Assembly (NCBI GenBank): GCA_003265685.1
Contig: KZ836124.1
Span: 1 to 45,373, forward strand
From: Piscinibacter caeni
GTDB lineage: Bacteria > Pseudomonadota > Gammaproteobacteria > Burkholderiales > Burkholderiaceae_C
Length of the DNA stretch: 45,373 nt
Direction: 5' to 3'
Shown here one piece after another: positions 1 through 7,989 of this stretch (its first letter is position 1; every line of letters begins with the position of its first letter). The notes beneath the pieces are model-generated. The model ran no database searches. It had not been told where the DNA came from and worked only from the letters and a program-made list of their open reading frames with translations. The position numbers and the translations under genes are program-made.

Positions 1-489
1 CCCGGGCGCGGCGAGCGCGGCCGGGGCCAGCCCGAGCGCGGCAAGGCGGCCCGGCAGCGCCGCCAGCGGCTGTGCCCCGTCCTCGTCGAGCGCGAGGGCA
101 CCGGCTTCCACCAGGTGCGCGGCCATCGCGACGGCGAGCCGCCCGGCCAGGTGGTCGTAGCAGCCGCGGGCCAGGCGCAAGGCGTCGTCGCGCGGGCCGG
201 TGCGCGGTGGGCGCGCCGGCGCAGTCGCCTGCAGCAGCGCCTCGAGCGCCCGCGCCACCTGCGACGAGGCGAGCCGGTGGTAGCGGTGCCGGCCCTGAAC
301 CTGCAGTACCAGCAGGCCGGCCTCGACCAGCTGGGCCAGGTGGCGGCTGGCGGTCGGCGCCGTGATGCCGGCGCACTGCGCCAGCTCGCCGGCGGCCAGC
401 GCGCGTCCGTCGAGCAGCGCGAGCAGCATGGCGCTGCGGGCCGGCTCGCCGATCAGCCCGGCGACGCGGGCGAGGGCGTTCGGATCCAT
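1..489 (-). CDS. ArsR-family winged-helix regulator (partial, 3' end off window)
   Basis: The frame is open from ATG at 489 down to base 1, giving 163 codons with the C terminus outside the window. Residues about 10-80 form an ArsR-type winged helix: a [15 protein letters not shown] opening helix, then a recognition region with [14 protein letters not shown] and a wing around [13 protein letters not shown]. These are typical of small dimeric DNA-binding repressors that answer to metals or small molecules. No metal-binding CxC motif is visible in the recognition helix, so a metal-independent member is likely. It is divergent from the NIPSNAP/monooxygenase pair across a 116-bp gap and may control that pair, which is inference. 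The start is supported by the domain beginning at once after the ATG. Confidence 0.8.
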   Translation of the reverse strand, partial: MDPNALARVAGLIGEPARSAMLLALLDGRALAAGELAQCAGITAPTASRHLAQLVEAGLLVLQVQGRHRYHRLASSQVARALEALLQATAPARPPRTGPRDDALRLARGCYDHLAGRLAVAMAAHLVEAGALALDEDGAQPLAALPGRLAALGLAPAALAAPG

Positions 490-605
490 GCTGCGATCAT
501 GGCAGGGCGGCCGGGCGGACACTTCGCCCGAGGCGCAAGCGTCGCGGGCACGCCGGCGGCGACCATGGCGGCCCCGGCGCCTCGGCGTCGCCCCGGAGCC
601 CTGCC

Positions 606-932
606 ATGACAATCACCTGCTTCATCCGCTACCAGATCGATCCGTTCCAGCGCGAGGCCTTCCGCGCCTACGCGCAGGCCTGGGGCCGCATCATCCCGCG
701 CTGCGGCGGGCGGTTGCTGGGCTACTTCCTGCCGCACGAGGGCACCAACGACATCGCCTGGGGCCTGATCGGCTTCGACAGCCTGGCCGCCTACGAGGCC
801 TACCGCACGCGCCTGAAGGAAGACCCCGAGGGCCGCGCCAACTTCGAGCGTGCCCGGCGCGAGCGCTTCATCCTGCGCGAGGAGCGCAGCTTCACCGAGG
901 GCGTGGCGGGCACGCTGGGGAGCGCCGCATGA
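606..932 (+). CDS. NIPSNAP family protein
   Basis: A 108-residue protein of the NIPSNAP/dimeric alpha-beta barrel (ferredoxin-like) superfamily. The opening [20 protein letters not shown], the central [21 protein letters not shown] and the later [11 protein letters not shown] segment are the usual landmarks. Members are small cytoplasmic proteins, often in catabolic or stress operons, and their exact biochemical role is mostly unknown. GGAG at about 594-597 lies in good position for this ATG. The stop overlaps the start of the next gene (ATGA), so the two are almost certainly translationally coupled. The divergent ArsR-type regulator upstream may be its repressor. Confidence 0.85.
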   Translation: MTITCFIRYQIDPFQREAFRAYAQAWGRIIPRCGGRLLGYFLPHEGTNDIAWGLIGFDSLAAYEAYRTRLKEDPEGRANFERARRERFILREERSFTEGVAGTLGSAA

Positions 933-1273
933 TCGTCGTGATCTTCGAGCTCGAGCCGCGCGCGGGCGAGCGCCAGGCCTACCTCGACGCCGCGGCGGCG
1001 CTGCGCCCGCTGCTCGAGCGCATCGACGGCTTCGTCTCGGTGGAGCGTTTCGAAAGCCTGTCGCGCCCGGGCCGGCTGCTCTCGCTGTCGACCTGGCGCG
1101 ACGAGGACAGCGTGCGCCGCTGGCGCGAGAGCGAGCCGCACCGCGCGATGCAGTGCGAAGGCCGTGCCCGCCTGTTCGCCGACTACCGGCTGCGCGTGGC
1201 CGGGGTGCTGCGCGACTACGGCCTGCACGAGCGCGACCAGGCGCCGGCGGATTCGCGCGCGCGGCACGGCTGA
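929..1273 (+). CDS. Antibiotic biosynthesis monooxygenase (ABM) domain protein
   Basis: A 114-residue single-domain protein of the ABM/dimeric alpha-beta barrel family. It starts [21 protein letters not shown] and carries the characteristic [13 protein letters not shown] and [22 protein letters not shown] blocks, where ABM proteins have a W-x-d-e-x-a-x-x-x-W pattern. Characterised members are cofactorless monooxygenases, haem-degrading enzymes or stress proteins; which applies here cannot be read from the sequence. The ATG overlaps the TGA of the NIPSNAP gene, so both are made from one mRNA. The two related folds in tandem suggest one small detoxification or oxidation unit. Confidence 0.85.
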   Translation: MIVVIFELEPRAGERQAYLDAAAALRPLLERIDGFVSVERFESLSRPGRLLSLSTWRDEDSVRRWRESEPHRAMQCEGRARLFADYRLRVAGVLRDYGLHERDQAPADSRARHG

Positions 1274-1291
1274 GCGTCGGGGTGCGACCGC

Positions 1292-2452
1292 TTAGCCCCC
1301 CTCGACCCGATCGCGCCCCGCCGCCTTGGCGCGGTACAGCGCCTGGTCGGCGCGGCGCAGCACCGCCTGGGCATCGGCATCCTGGGCCAGCGCCACCGCC
1401 ACGCCGGCGCTGGCGGTGACGCGCAGGCTCAGGCCGCCGGCTTCGCAGGGCTTCTGGCGCAGCCGCTCGAGCAGGCGCTCGGCCCCGGCCAGCGCCGCCG
1501 GCAGCTCGGTGGACGGCATCAGCACCAGGAACTCCTCGCCGCCCAGGCGCGCCACCAGGTCGGTGCGGCGCGCGGCCTCGCTCAACCGCTCGGCGGTGAC
1601 CGCCAGCACGCCGTCGCCGGCGGCGTGACCGTGTGTGTCGTTGACCTGCTTGAAGTGATCCAGGTCCAGCATGACCACGGCGAAACCCGCACCGGTGCGC
1701 TGCAGGCGCTGCCACTCGCGTTCGATCGCCTCGTCCAGCACGCGGCGGTTGGCCAGCCCGGTCAGCTCGTCGTGGCGCGACAGGTGGTGCAGGCGCTGCA
1801 GCACGCGCAGCGTGACCAGCGCGATGAAGCTGAAGTTGAACAGCGCCGCACCTACCAGGTAGCCGAACAGCAGACCCTGGCCCAGGTGGTCGGCGCGCTG
1901 CAGCTCGTAGGCGTGTTCCCAGTCCAGCGCCTGGCGCAGCGCGCGCAGCGAGGAGGCGACGATCAGCAGGTAGCCCGGCGCGGCGATCAGGTGGGCGACG
2001 CGGCTTCCGTACTCGGCCTGCAGCGGCTGGCGCAGCGCGAGCACGAGGCGCAGCATCAGCAGCGCGCCGCCGCCGTAGCTGACCAGCACCCGCGCCGGCG
2101 CCTGCTCCGCTCCCGGACCGAGGATCGCCAGGGCGGCACCGGCCAGCCCGAGCAGCAGCAGGTGGCCCCGGTCGTCGGGCGGCCGGTGGACGAAGCGCTC
2201 GAGCCCGCGGTGCAGCGCCAGGTAGCTGGCCAGGAAGGCGAACCCGGCGCCGCTGTAGGCCCAGAAGCTGCGGAGTTCGTCACGCTGGCTGGCGAGCCAG
2301 AAGCCCAGGCCCAGCAGCAGCATGAAGGCAGCCCAGTGCAGCGCCGCGGCACGTTCGCGGGCCATCAGGCGCGCGCACAGCAGCCAGCCTGCCGCGTACA
2401 GACCGAACTGCACGGCAACGAGCCAGACCATGCCGGGAACGGTCGCGTCCAT
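1292..2452 (-). CDS. Membrane-bound GGDEF diguanylate cyclase
   Basis: A 386-residue protein. Residues 1-215 hold about six to seven hydrophobic segments (for example 8-28, 38-54, 64-80, 97-112, 122-140, 158-170, 194-215), forming a membrane sensor region. A GGDEF domain follows from about 225 with LSRHDELTGLANRR, LDLDHFKQVNDTHGH and the active-site GGEEF at 304-308. An inhibitory-site RxxD is present at 295-298, five residues before GGEEF, so product inhibition is expected. It makes c-di-GMP from two GTP at the inner membrane. The signal sensed is unknown. A sigma-28-like promoter sits 37 bp upstream of the ATG, which links it to the flagellar regulon elsewhere in the window. Confidence 0.93.
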   Translation of the reverse strand: MDATVPGMVWLVAVQFGLYAAGWLLCARLMARERAAALHWAAFMLLLGLGFWLASQRDELRSFWAYSGAGFAFLASYLALHRGLERFVHRPPDDRGHLLLLGLAGAALAILGPGAEQAPARVLVSYGGGALLMLRLVLALRQPLQAEYGSRVAHLIAAPGYLLIVASSLRALRQALDWEHAYELQRADHLGQGLLFGYLVGAALFNFSFIALVTLRVLQRLHHLSRHDELTGLANRRVLDEAIEREWQRLQRTGAGFAVVMLDLDHFKQVNDTHGHAAGDGVLAVTAERLSEAARRTDLVARLGGEEFLVLMPSTELPAALAGAERLLERLRQKPCEAGGLSLRVTASAGVAVALAQDADAQAVLRRADQALYRAKAAGRDRVEGG

Positions 2453-2488
2453 CGCTTGCCTTGGGGCCCGGTGGGCCCGCCTCGGTCA

Positions 2489-2515
2489 ATATCGGCCGAA
2501 ATCGCGCGGACTTTC
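2489..2515 (-). promoter_or_regulatory. Sigma-28 (FliA)-type promoter of the diguanylate cyclase
   Basis: Read on the minus strand, GAAAG (2515-2511) is followed by 14 nt and then GCCGATAT (2496-2489). The E. coli FliA consensus is TAAAG-N14-GCCGATAA, so this matches 4/5 and 7/8 positions with exact spacing. The expected transcript start is near 2482, about 30 nt ahead of the ATG at 2452. This is sequence evidence only. Confidence 0.6.
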
Positions 2516-2685
2516 CCTCGCAGCGGCGGCCGAGCGTGACTTTGCGCAGGCCTCGCGGACTCTTGTTGCGTGCCGATCTGGCCCGATTTGCCGGCGTTCA
2601 TCCGGCTTTAGTCCGCCGGCCTCCCGCCTAACCTGAAGACACCGGGTGCGTGTGCGCCCGGCCGTCGTCTCGAAAGGCCGCCTGC

Positions 2686-4194
2686 ATGAGCTCCACCCCC
2701 GCCGTCCACCTGTGCGTCGTCCAGCCGCCCGGCTACGTGCACTCGCTCGGGTTGCTCGACCAGGCACGCTACTTCCGCTGGCAGTTCCGCCGCCAGGGCG
2801 CCACGGTGACGATGGCCAAGAACCGGCTGCGTCACGATGCGGTGAACTTCGTGTTCGGCGCGCACCTGGGCTTCGACCACGCGCAGACGCGGCGCCACGC
2901 CTGCATCTTCGTCAACCTGGAGCAGCTCGGCGAGGGCGGGGCGGCGGTCTCGCCGGCCTACCTGAAGCTGCTGGCCAATGCGGCGGTGGTCGACTACGAC
3001 AGCGCCAACCTCGCCGCCTACGCCGTCGACCCGCTCGACGTGCCGGTGGTGCCGCTGCTGCACGCGCCCTACCTGAAGCCGGAGATCTCGGTGCCGCTGG
3101 AGCTGCGCCCGATCGACCTGCTGTTCATCGGCAGCATGAACGAGCGCCGCCGCGCCTGGCTGGACCGCATCGAGGCGCTGGGCCTCACCGTCTCGGTGTT
3201 CGACTCGGCCTTGTACGGCGAGGAGCGCGACCAGTTCATCCGCCAGGCCAAGGCGGTGCTGAACTGCCACTTCTACGAAACAAGCCGCTTCGAGCAGGCG
3301 CGCGTGGCGCACTGCCTCTCGCTGGGCACGCCGGTGATCTCCGAGCGCTGCGCGCAGACCAACCCGCCCGAGGCCTTCGAGGACAGCGTGCTGTGGTTGC
3401 AGGGCGAGGAGCTGGAGCAGTTCTTCGGCGAGGACTTCGGCACCCCCGCGTTCTACGAGGCCAGCTACGCCGCGCTGCAGCGCTTCGAGGCGGCCGACCC
3501 GATCGAGGCCTATGTCGACCTGCTGGCGTTCGCGGGCGGCTTCGTCGGCGCGCACCACGAGCGCCGCCCGGGCGGCGCGTGGCAGCCCGAGCGCATCAAC
3601 CTCGGCTCGGGCAAGGACTACCAGGCCGGCTGGCTGAACATCGACGTGCTCGAGCGCGCCGAGCCCGACCTGGTGCTCGACCTGGCGCAGCCGCAGGCCT
3701 TCCCGCTCGAGCTCGACTCGCCCACCCAGGGCCCGGTGCTCCTTTCGGCCGGCAGCGTGGACGTGATCAATGCCAACAACGTGCTCGAGCACGTGGGCGA
3801 CCTGCCGACCCTGATGAGCAACTGCCTGGCCCTGCTGAAGGAAGGCGGCGAGTTCCACATCGAGGTGCCGTACGAGCACGCGGCCACCGCCTGGCAGGAC
3901 CCGACGCACGTGCGGGCGATGAACGAGAACTCCTGGCTCTACTACACCGAGTGGTTCTGGTACCTCGGCTGGTTCGAGCACCGCTTCGTGGTGCAGGCTT
4001 CGACCTACCTCGACATGAGCCTGAAGGACTGCAGCCGGGAGAACGCCGCCTTCATGCGCCTGGTGCTGGTGAAGCAGGAGACCACGCTGGCCGAGCGCAC
4101 CGCCGCGCGCACGCTGCAGGCCGGCATCCGCGTGCCCGAGGACGAGGTCGACGAACGCTTCGTCTACCACCCCCCCGTGGCACTGGCGGCCTGA
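2686..4194 (+). CDS. Glycosyltransferase-like / SAM methyltransferase fusion protein
   Basis: A 502-residue cytoplasmic protein in two parts. Residues 1 to about 285 look like a GT-B-type glycosyltransferase: an N-terminal VHLCVVQPPGYVHSLGLL strand, a second-domain opening LLFIGSMNERR, and a C-terminal EQARVAHCLSLGTPVISERC region like the nucleotide-binding half of family-1 enzymes. From about 300 a class I methyltransferase fold starts with RINLGSGKDYQAGWLNIDV (motif I plus acidic end of strand 2) and SVDVINANNVLEHV. AAAGG at 2673-2677 favours the ATG at 2686 over an upstream in-frame ATG at 2650. It is the first gene of the glycan operon and probably transfers and methylates a sugar. The acceptor is unknown. 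Confidence 0.75.
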   Translation: MSSTPAVHLCVVQPPGYVHSLGLLDQARYFRWQFRRQGATVTMAKNRLRHDAVNFVFGAHLGFDHAQTRRHACIFVNLEQLGEGGAAVSPAYLKLLANAAVVDYDSANLAAYAVDPLDVPVVPLLHAPYLKPEISVPLELRPIDLLFIGSMNERRRAWLDRIEALGLTVSVFDSALYGEERDQFIRQAKAVLNCHFYETSRFEQARVAHCLSLGTPVISERCAQTNPPEAFEDSVLWLQGEELEQFFGEDFGTPAFYEASYAALQRFEAADPIEAYVDLLAFAGGFVGAHHERRPGGAWQPERINLGSGKDYQAGWLNIDVLERAEPDLVLDLAQPQAFPLELDSPTQGPVLLSAGSVDVINANNVLEHVGDLPTLMSNCLALLKEGGEFHIEVPYEHAATAWQDPTHVRAMNENSWLYYTEWFWYLGWFEHRFVVQASTYLDMSLKDCSRENAAFMRLVLVKQETTLAERTAARTLQAGIRVPEDEVDERFVYHPPVALAA

Positions 4195-4210
4195 GCGGAG
4201 CGGCGTCGCG

Positions 4211-5209
4211 ATGATCATCACCCGCACCCCGTTCCGCATCTCCTTCTTCGGCGGCGGCACCGACTACCCCACCTGGTACCACCAGCACGGCGGCGAGGTG
4301 CTGTCGACCACGATCGACAAGTACTGCTACATCAGCTGCCGGCACCTGCCGCCCTTCTTCGACTACAAGCACCGCATCGTCTACTCGGCGATCGAGAACG
4401 TGCGCCACTGGGACGAGATCCGGCACCCCGCGGTGCGCGGCGTGCTTGGCTGGGCCAACTGCAACAAGGGCCTGGAGATCCACCACGACGGCGACCTGCC
4501 GGCGCGCTCCGGCCTGGGCTCGAGCTCGTCGTTCACGGTCGGCCTGGTGCACGCGATCGCGGCGCTGAAGGGCTCGTACGTCACCAAGGACCAGCTGGCG
4601 CGCGACGCGATCCACATCGAGCAGAACGTGATCGGCGAGAGCGTGGGCAGCCAGGACCAGATCGCCGCGGCCTACGGCGGCTTCAACCGCATCGAGTTCC
4701 TGCGCAGCGGCAACTTCCAGGTCTCGCCGGTGATCCTGAAGAAGTCGCGCCAGAAGGACCTGCAGAAGCACCTGATGCTGTGCTTCACCGGCTTCAGCCG
4801 CATCGCCGCCGAGGTGGCCAAGGACAAGATCGCCAACCTGAAGCAGCGCGAGAGCGAGCTCAAGCGCATGCGCGAGATGGTCGACGAGGCGATGCGCATC
4901 CTGCACAGCTGCAACCGCCCGATCGAGGAGTTCGGCGACCTGCTGCACGAGGCCTGGCGCGCGAAGAAGGCGCTGTCGGACAAGGTGAGCACCTCCGAGA
5001 TCGACCAGATCTACGAGACCGCGCGCTCGAACGGCGCGATCGGCGGAAAGATCCTCGGCGCCGGGGGCGGCGGCTTCCTGCTGCTGTTCGCCCGCCCGGC
5101 CGACCAGCCGCGCGTGAAGGAGGCGCTCAAGCACCTGGTGCACGTGCCCTTCAACTTCGACGAGTCCGGCAGCCGGGTCGTCATGTACCAGCCCAATGGC
5201 CTGAGCTGA
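4211..5209 (+). CDS. hddA: D-glycero-alpha-D-manno-heptose-7-phosphate kinase (GHMP family)
   Basis: A 332-residue GHMP kinase. The N-terminal RTPFRISFFGGGTDYPTWY is the substrate-binding motif 1, PARSGLGSSSSFTVGLVHA at about 97-115 is the phosphate-binding motif 2, and GGKILGAGGGGFLLLF near 277-292 is motif 3. This set, with the FFGGGTDYP signature, is typical of HddA. HddA phosphorylates C1 of D-glycero-D-manno-heptose 7-phosphate in the GDP-heptose pathway. HddC-like and GmhA-like genes lie downstream in the same operon, which supports the assignment. Fucokinase-type relatives are the main alternative. The 16-nt gap to the previous gene and same strand imply co-transcription. Confidence 0.88.
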   Translation: MIITRTPFRISFFGGGTDYPTWYHQHGGEVLSTTIDKYCYISCRHLPPFFDYKHRIVYSAIENVRHWDEIRHPAVRGVLGWANCNKGLEIHHDGDLPARSGLGSSSSFTVGLVHAIAALKGSYVTKDQLARDAIHIEQNVIGESVGSQDQIAAAYGGFNRIEFLRSGNFQVSPVILKKSRQKDLQKHLMLCFTGFSRIAAEVAKDKIANLKQRESELKRMREMVDEAMRILHSCNRPIEEFGDLLHEAWRAKKALSDKVSTSEIDQIYETARSNGAIGGKILGAGGGGFLLLFARPADQPRVKEALKHLVHVPFNFDESGSRVVMYQPNGLS

Positions 5210-5220
5210 GGAGCCCTCGG

Positions 5221-5823
5221 ATGATGACCGCCGCAGACCTGATCGCCTTCGAGGAGGAGGTGGCCGCGCGCTTCAACGCCGGGAAGATCCGCGCCCCGGT
5301 ACACCTGTACTCGGGTAACGAGGCACAGATGCTCGAGGTGTTCAAGGGCATCGGCAAGCACGACTGGGTGTTCTGCTCCTGGCGCTCGCACTACCAGTGC
5401 CTGCTCAAGGGCGTGCCGCGCGAGCAGGTGATGGATGAGATCATGGCCGGGCGCTCGATCTCGCTGTGTTTCCCGGAGCACCGGGTCTACTCCTCGGCGA
5501 TCGTCGGCGGCGTGCTGCCGATCGCCGTGGGCACCGCGATGGCCATCGCGCGCAGCGGCGAGGACGCCCGCGTGCACTGCTTCATGGGCGAGATGACGGC
5601 CGAGACCGGCATCGCGCACGAATCGATCAAGTACGCGCGCAACCACCAGCTGCCGATCCGCTTCATCGTCGAGGACAACGGCAAGTCGGTCTGCACCGAG
5701 ACGCGCTCGGCCTGGGGCACGGAGAAGCTGAGCTTCGAGAACCAGCGCGACGAGTACATCCACTACTACCGCTACGAGACGCGCTGGCCGCATGCCGGCG
5801 CGGGTGTGCGGGTGCAGTTCTGA
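5221..5823 (+). CDS. Thiamine-diphosphate enzyme, E1 alpha-like subunit
   Basis: A 200-residue protein resembling the alpha (diphosphate-binding) subunit of 2-oxoacid dehydrogenase E1. Visible are SWRSHYQCLLKGVP (like the RxH of E1 alpha), the GGVLPIAVGTAMAIA helix, and a ThDP/Mg motif running from GEM to EDN over about 31 residues, in place of the usual GDG...NN. The family is usually 320-400 residues, so this is a short form lacking the C-terminal third. GAGGAG at 5208-5213 fixes the start. The next gene is a matching beta-like subunit. No lipoyl E2 or E3 gene is present, which argues against an ordinary dehydrogenase complex. The context suggests a two-carbon transfer onto a sugar (inference). 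Confidence 0.8.
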   Translation: MMTAADLIAFEEEVAARFNAGKIRAPVHLYSGNEAQMLEVFKGIGKHDWVFCSWRSHYQCLLKGVPREQVMDEIMAGRSISLCFPEHRVYSSAIVGGVLPIAVGTAMAIARSGEDARVHCFMGEMTAETGIAHESIKYARNHQLPIRFIVEDNGKSVCTETRSAWGTEKLSFENQRDEYIHYYRYETRWPHAGAGVRVQF

Positions 5824-5835
5824 GGGGGAGGGCGC

Positions 5836-6372
5836 ATGAAGTACTTCGACGAACTCAAGCGCTCGATGGAGTTCCTGGCGGCCGACCCGCGCACGGTGTT
5901 CATGGGCCAGGCGGTCGCGGTGCCCGGCACGGCGATGAGCAATACGCTCAAGGACGTGGACCCGGCGCGCCTGATCGAGCTGCCGGTGGCCGAGGAAATG
6001 CAGATGGGCATGACCACCGGCATGGCGCTTGCCGGCCTGGTGCCGGTGAGCCTGTTCCCGCGCTGGAACTTCCTGCTGTGCGGCATCAGCCAGCTGGTGA
6101 ACCACCTCGACAAGATCGCCGTGATGAGCAACGGCGGCTTCAAGGCCAAGGCCATCGTGCGCACCGGCATCGGCTCGGAGCGCCCGCTGCACCCGCAGCA
6201 CCAGCACGTGGGCGACTTCACCGCCGCGATCCAGAGCATGTGCTCGACCATCGAGGTGATCCGCGTCGACGAGCCCGAGCAGGTGTTCCCGGCCTACGAG
6301 CGCGCGCTGCATCGCGACGACGGCCGCTCGACGATCGTCGTCGAGTGGGGTGATTTCTACGGAGAAAAATGA
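5836..6372 (+). CDS. Thiamine-diphosphate enzyme, E1 beta-like (pyrimidine-binding) subunit
   Basis: A 178-residue protein matching the pyrimidine-binding domain of E1 beta or transketolase. PARLIELPVAEEMQMGMTTGMALAG holds the Glu expected to activate the ThDP aminopyrimidine, and PRWNFLLCGISQLVNHLDKI is the usual following helix. E1 beta proteins are normally about 320-340 residues with a C-terminal transketolase-C domain; here the protein ends after the first domain. A strong GGGGAGGG site at 5825-5832 precedes the ATG. It lies 12 nt after the alpha-like gene and 1 nt before the ColD-like gene, so the three are tightly coupled. The two subunits should form one active site together. The substrate is unknown; a ketosugar acceptor is the favoured inference. 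Confidence 0.8.
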   Translation: MKYFDELKRSMEFLAADPRTVFMGQAVAVPGTAMSNTLKDVDPARLIELPVAEEMQMGMTTGMALAGLVPVSLFPRWNFLLCGISQLVNHLDKIAVMSNGGFKAKAIVRTGIGSERPLHPQHQHVGDFTAAIQSMCSTIEVIRVDEPEQVFPAYERALHRDDGRSTIVVEWGDFYGEK

Positions 6373-6373
6373 G

Positions 6374-7549
6374 ATGGCGGCCAAGTACCCGCTGATGCGC
6401 AACAACATCCTGCGCGAGGACCTCGATGCCGTCATCGAGCACCTGAAGCAGGACGACCCGATCCTGACCAACGGCCCGCAGTGCGTGGCCTTCGAGCAGG
6501 AATGGTCGAAGTGGCTGGGCGTCAAGTACAGCGTGTTCGTCAACTCGGGCGCCTCGGCCAACCTGCTTTCGATGGCGCTGCTGAAGCTGCGCCACCCCGA
6601 GGGCGGCGAGGTGATCGTGCCGCCGCTGACCTGGATCTCGGACGTCGCCTCGGTGCTGCAGAACGGCTTCACGCCGGTGTTCGCCGACATCGACCCGCGC
6701 TCGCTGGCGATGGCGCCGGCGCAGATCCTGGCGAAGATCACCGACCAGACACGCGCCGTGTTCCTCACGCACGTGCAGGGCTTCGACGGGCTGACCGATC
6801 AGCTGCTGTCGGAACTGCACCGCCGCAAGATCCCGCTGATCGAGGACGTGTGCGAATCACACGGCGCCACGCACCATGGCCGGCGGCTGGGCAGCTACGG
6901 CTGGATGTCGAACTTCAGCTTCTACTACGCGCACCACATGTCGACCATCGAGGGCGGCATGGTCTGCACCGACGACCCCGAGGTCTACCAGCAGATCCGC
7001 ATGCTGCGCTCGCACGGCATGGTGCGCGAGGCGAACGACGCGGAGGTGCGCGAGGGCTGGAAGCGCGCGAACCCGGAGCTGAACCCGGACTTCATCTTCG
7101 CCTTCCCGGCCTACAACGTGCGCAACAACGAGATCGGCGCGATCCTCGGTCGCAGCCAGCTGAAGCGGCTGGACGCGAACGTGCTCAAGCGCACGCAGAA
7201 CCTGCAGCGCTTCCTGGAGAAGATCGACGCCAGGCGCTACCGCACCGACTTCAAGCTCGAGGGCAGCAGCAACTACGCCTTCAACCTGGTGATGCAGCAG
7301 GCCGACCCGTGTTTCGCCGAGCGGCTGATGGCCACGATGCGCGAGACCGGCATCGAGTTCCGGCGCGGCAGCGCGGGGGGCGGGAACCAGCTGCGTCAGC
7401 CGTATCTGCGGGGCATCGTTCCGCCCGAGTACCACCTGCAGTTCCCGCAGACGGAGCACATCCATTTCTACGGGTTCTACATCGGGAACTTTCCGGATCT
7501 GCGGGACGACGAGATCGATGCGATCTGTCGGATCTTGAATTCGGTTTGA
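6374..7549 (+). CDS. ColD/RfbH-like PLP-dependent NDP-4-keto-6-deoxysugar 3-dehydratase (DegT/DnrJ/EryC1/StrS family)
   Basis: A 391-residue DegT-family protein. The place of the usual PLP-binding Lys is taken by His in the segment SFYYAHHMSTIEGGM (H187-H188). That substitution defines the 3-dehydratases ColD and RfbH, which remove the C3 hydroxyl of an NDP-4-keto-6-deoxy sugar rather than transaminate it. The N terminus (YPLMRNNILREDLDAVIEHL) and NSGASANLL motif are also ColD-like, and the active-site His of E. coli ColD is likewise reported at 188. It acts in the cytosol, uses PLP/PMP and draws an amino group from glutamate. GGAGAAAA at 6361 serves ATG 6374. Its partner genes suggest a GDP-linked hexose or heptose substrate. 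Confidence 0.85.
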   Translation: MAAKYPLMRNNILREDLDAVIEHLKQDDPILTNGPQCVAFEQEWSKWLGVKYSVFVNSGASANLLSMALLKLRHPEGGEVIVPPLTWISDVASVLQNGFTPVFADIDPRSLAMAPAQILAKITDQTRAVFLTHVQGFDGLTDQLLSELHRRKIPLIEDVCESHGATHHGRRLGSYGWMSNFSFYYAHHMSTIEGGMVCTDDPEVYQQIRMLRSHGMVREANDAEVREGWKRANPELNPDFIFAFPAYNVRNNEIGAILGRSQLKRLDANVLKRTQNLQRFLEKIDARRYRTDFKLEGSSNYAFNLVMQQADPCFAERLMATMRETGIEFRRGSAGGGNQLRQPYLRGIVPPEYHLQFPQTEHIHFYGFYIGNFPDLRDDEIDAICRILNSV

Positions 7550-7603
7550 GACGTGGGCGCTGTGGTTCATCGAGCTGCAGCCCGCCGGTCGCGCCCGGCC
7601 GGC

Positions 7604-7639
7604 GGTTACTTTCTTCTGCTGGCCCAGAAGAAAGTAACC
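7604..7639. repeat. Perfect 15-bp stem-loop at the left end of the intergenic element
   Basis: GGTTACTTTCTTCTG at 7604-7618 pairs perfectly with CAGAAGAAAGTAACC at 7625-7639 around a 6-nt loop. The AT-rich stem stands out strongly from the GC-rich surroundings. It lies 55 bp after the ColD-like gene and could terminate or attenuate operon transcription. Hairpins of this general kind recur between genes in Burkholderiales genomes. Confidence 0.85.
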
Positions 7640-7647
7640 AAAGAAGA

Positions 7648-7853
7648 GGGCCTCAATACGATTTGTCTCGCTGACGTGGCTGCAGCACCCCGCGCTGCTC
7701 CGTGCTCATGCCACTGCTCGCGGACCACGGACAAGCCCGTGACGCGCCGGGGGAGGCCTGGGCGATCAGTCCGCGACCCCAGGACAGACGTGGCGCTCGG
7801 TGGTGTTCGTGGTGCTCGTTCCTACGTCAGCGAGACAAATCGTATTGAGGCCC
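7648..7853. repeat. Perfect 30-bp inverted repeat pair flanking a 146-bp core
   Basis: Bases 7648-7677 are the exact reverse complement of 7824-7853, beginning GGGCCTCAATACGATTTG on the left arm. The core (7678-7823) has no coding signal. Further small hairpins follow on the right: CATTTG/CAAATG at 7871-7888 and nested ACTCGC/GCGAGT with ACTTCG/CGAAGT at 7901-7933. The whole 7550-7989 stretch has no gene I can support. The structure resembles a non-autonomous palindromic element inserted in the glycan operon. Confidence 0.85.
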
Positions 7854-7989
7854 TTTGCTTTGCCTTCTTTCATTTGGGCCAGCAAATGTTCCGAAGGGGG
7901 ACTCGCTTACTTCGCGCAGCGAAGTTGGCGAGTACCAAAGAAGGCCGCCTGCTGGGCGAGACCGGCGGGCTCTTGGCGAGGCATATCCC

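Noticed and set aside
2607-2633. TTTAG-N14-GCCTAACC before the first glycan gene as a sigma-28 promoter.
   Set aside because: Spacing fits, but only 3/5 and 4/8 positions match the consensus, too weak to call.
5221-6372. The ThDP gene pair as pyruvate dehydrogenase E1.
   Set aside because: Both subunits are much shorter than E1 alpha and beta, no E2/E3 is present, and all neighbours are sugar genes.
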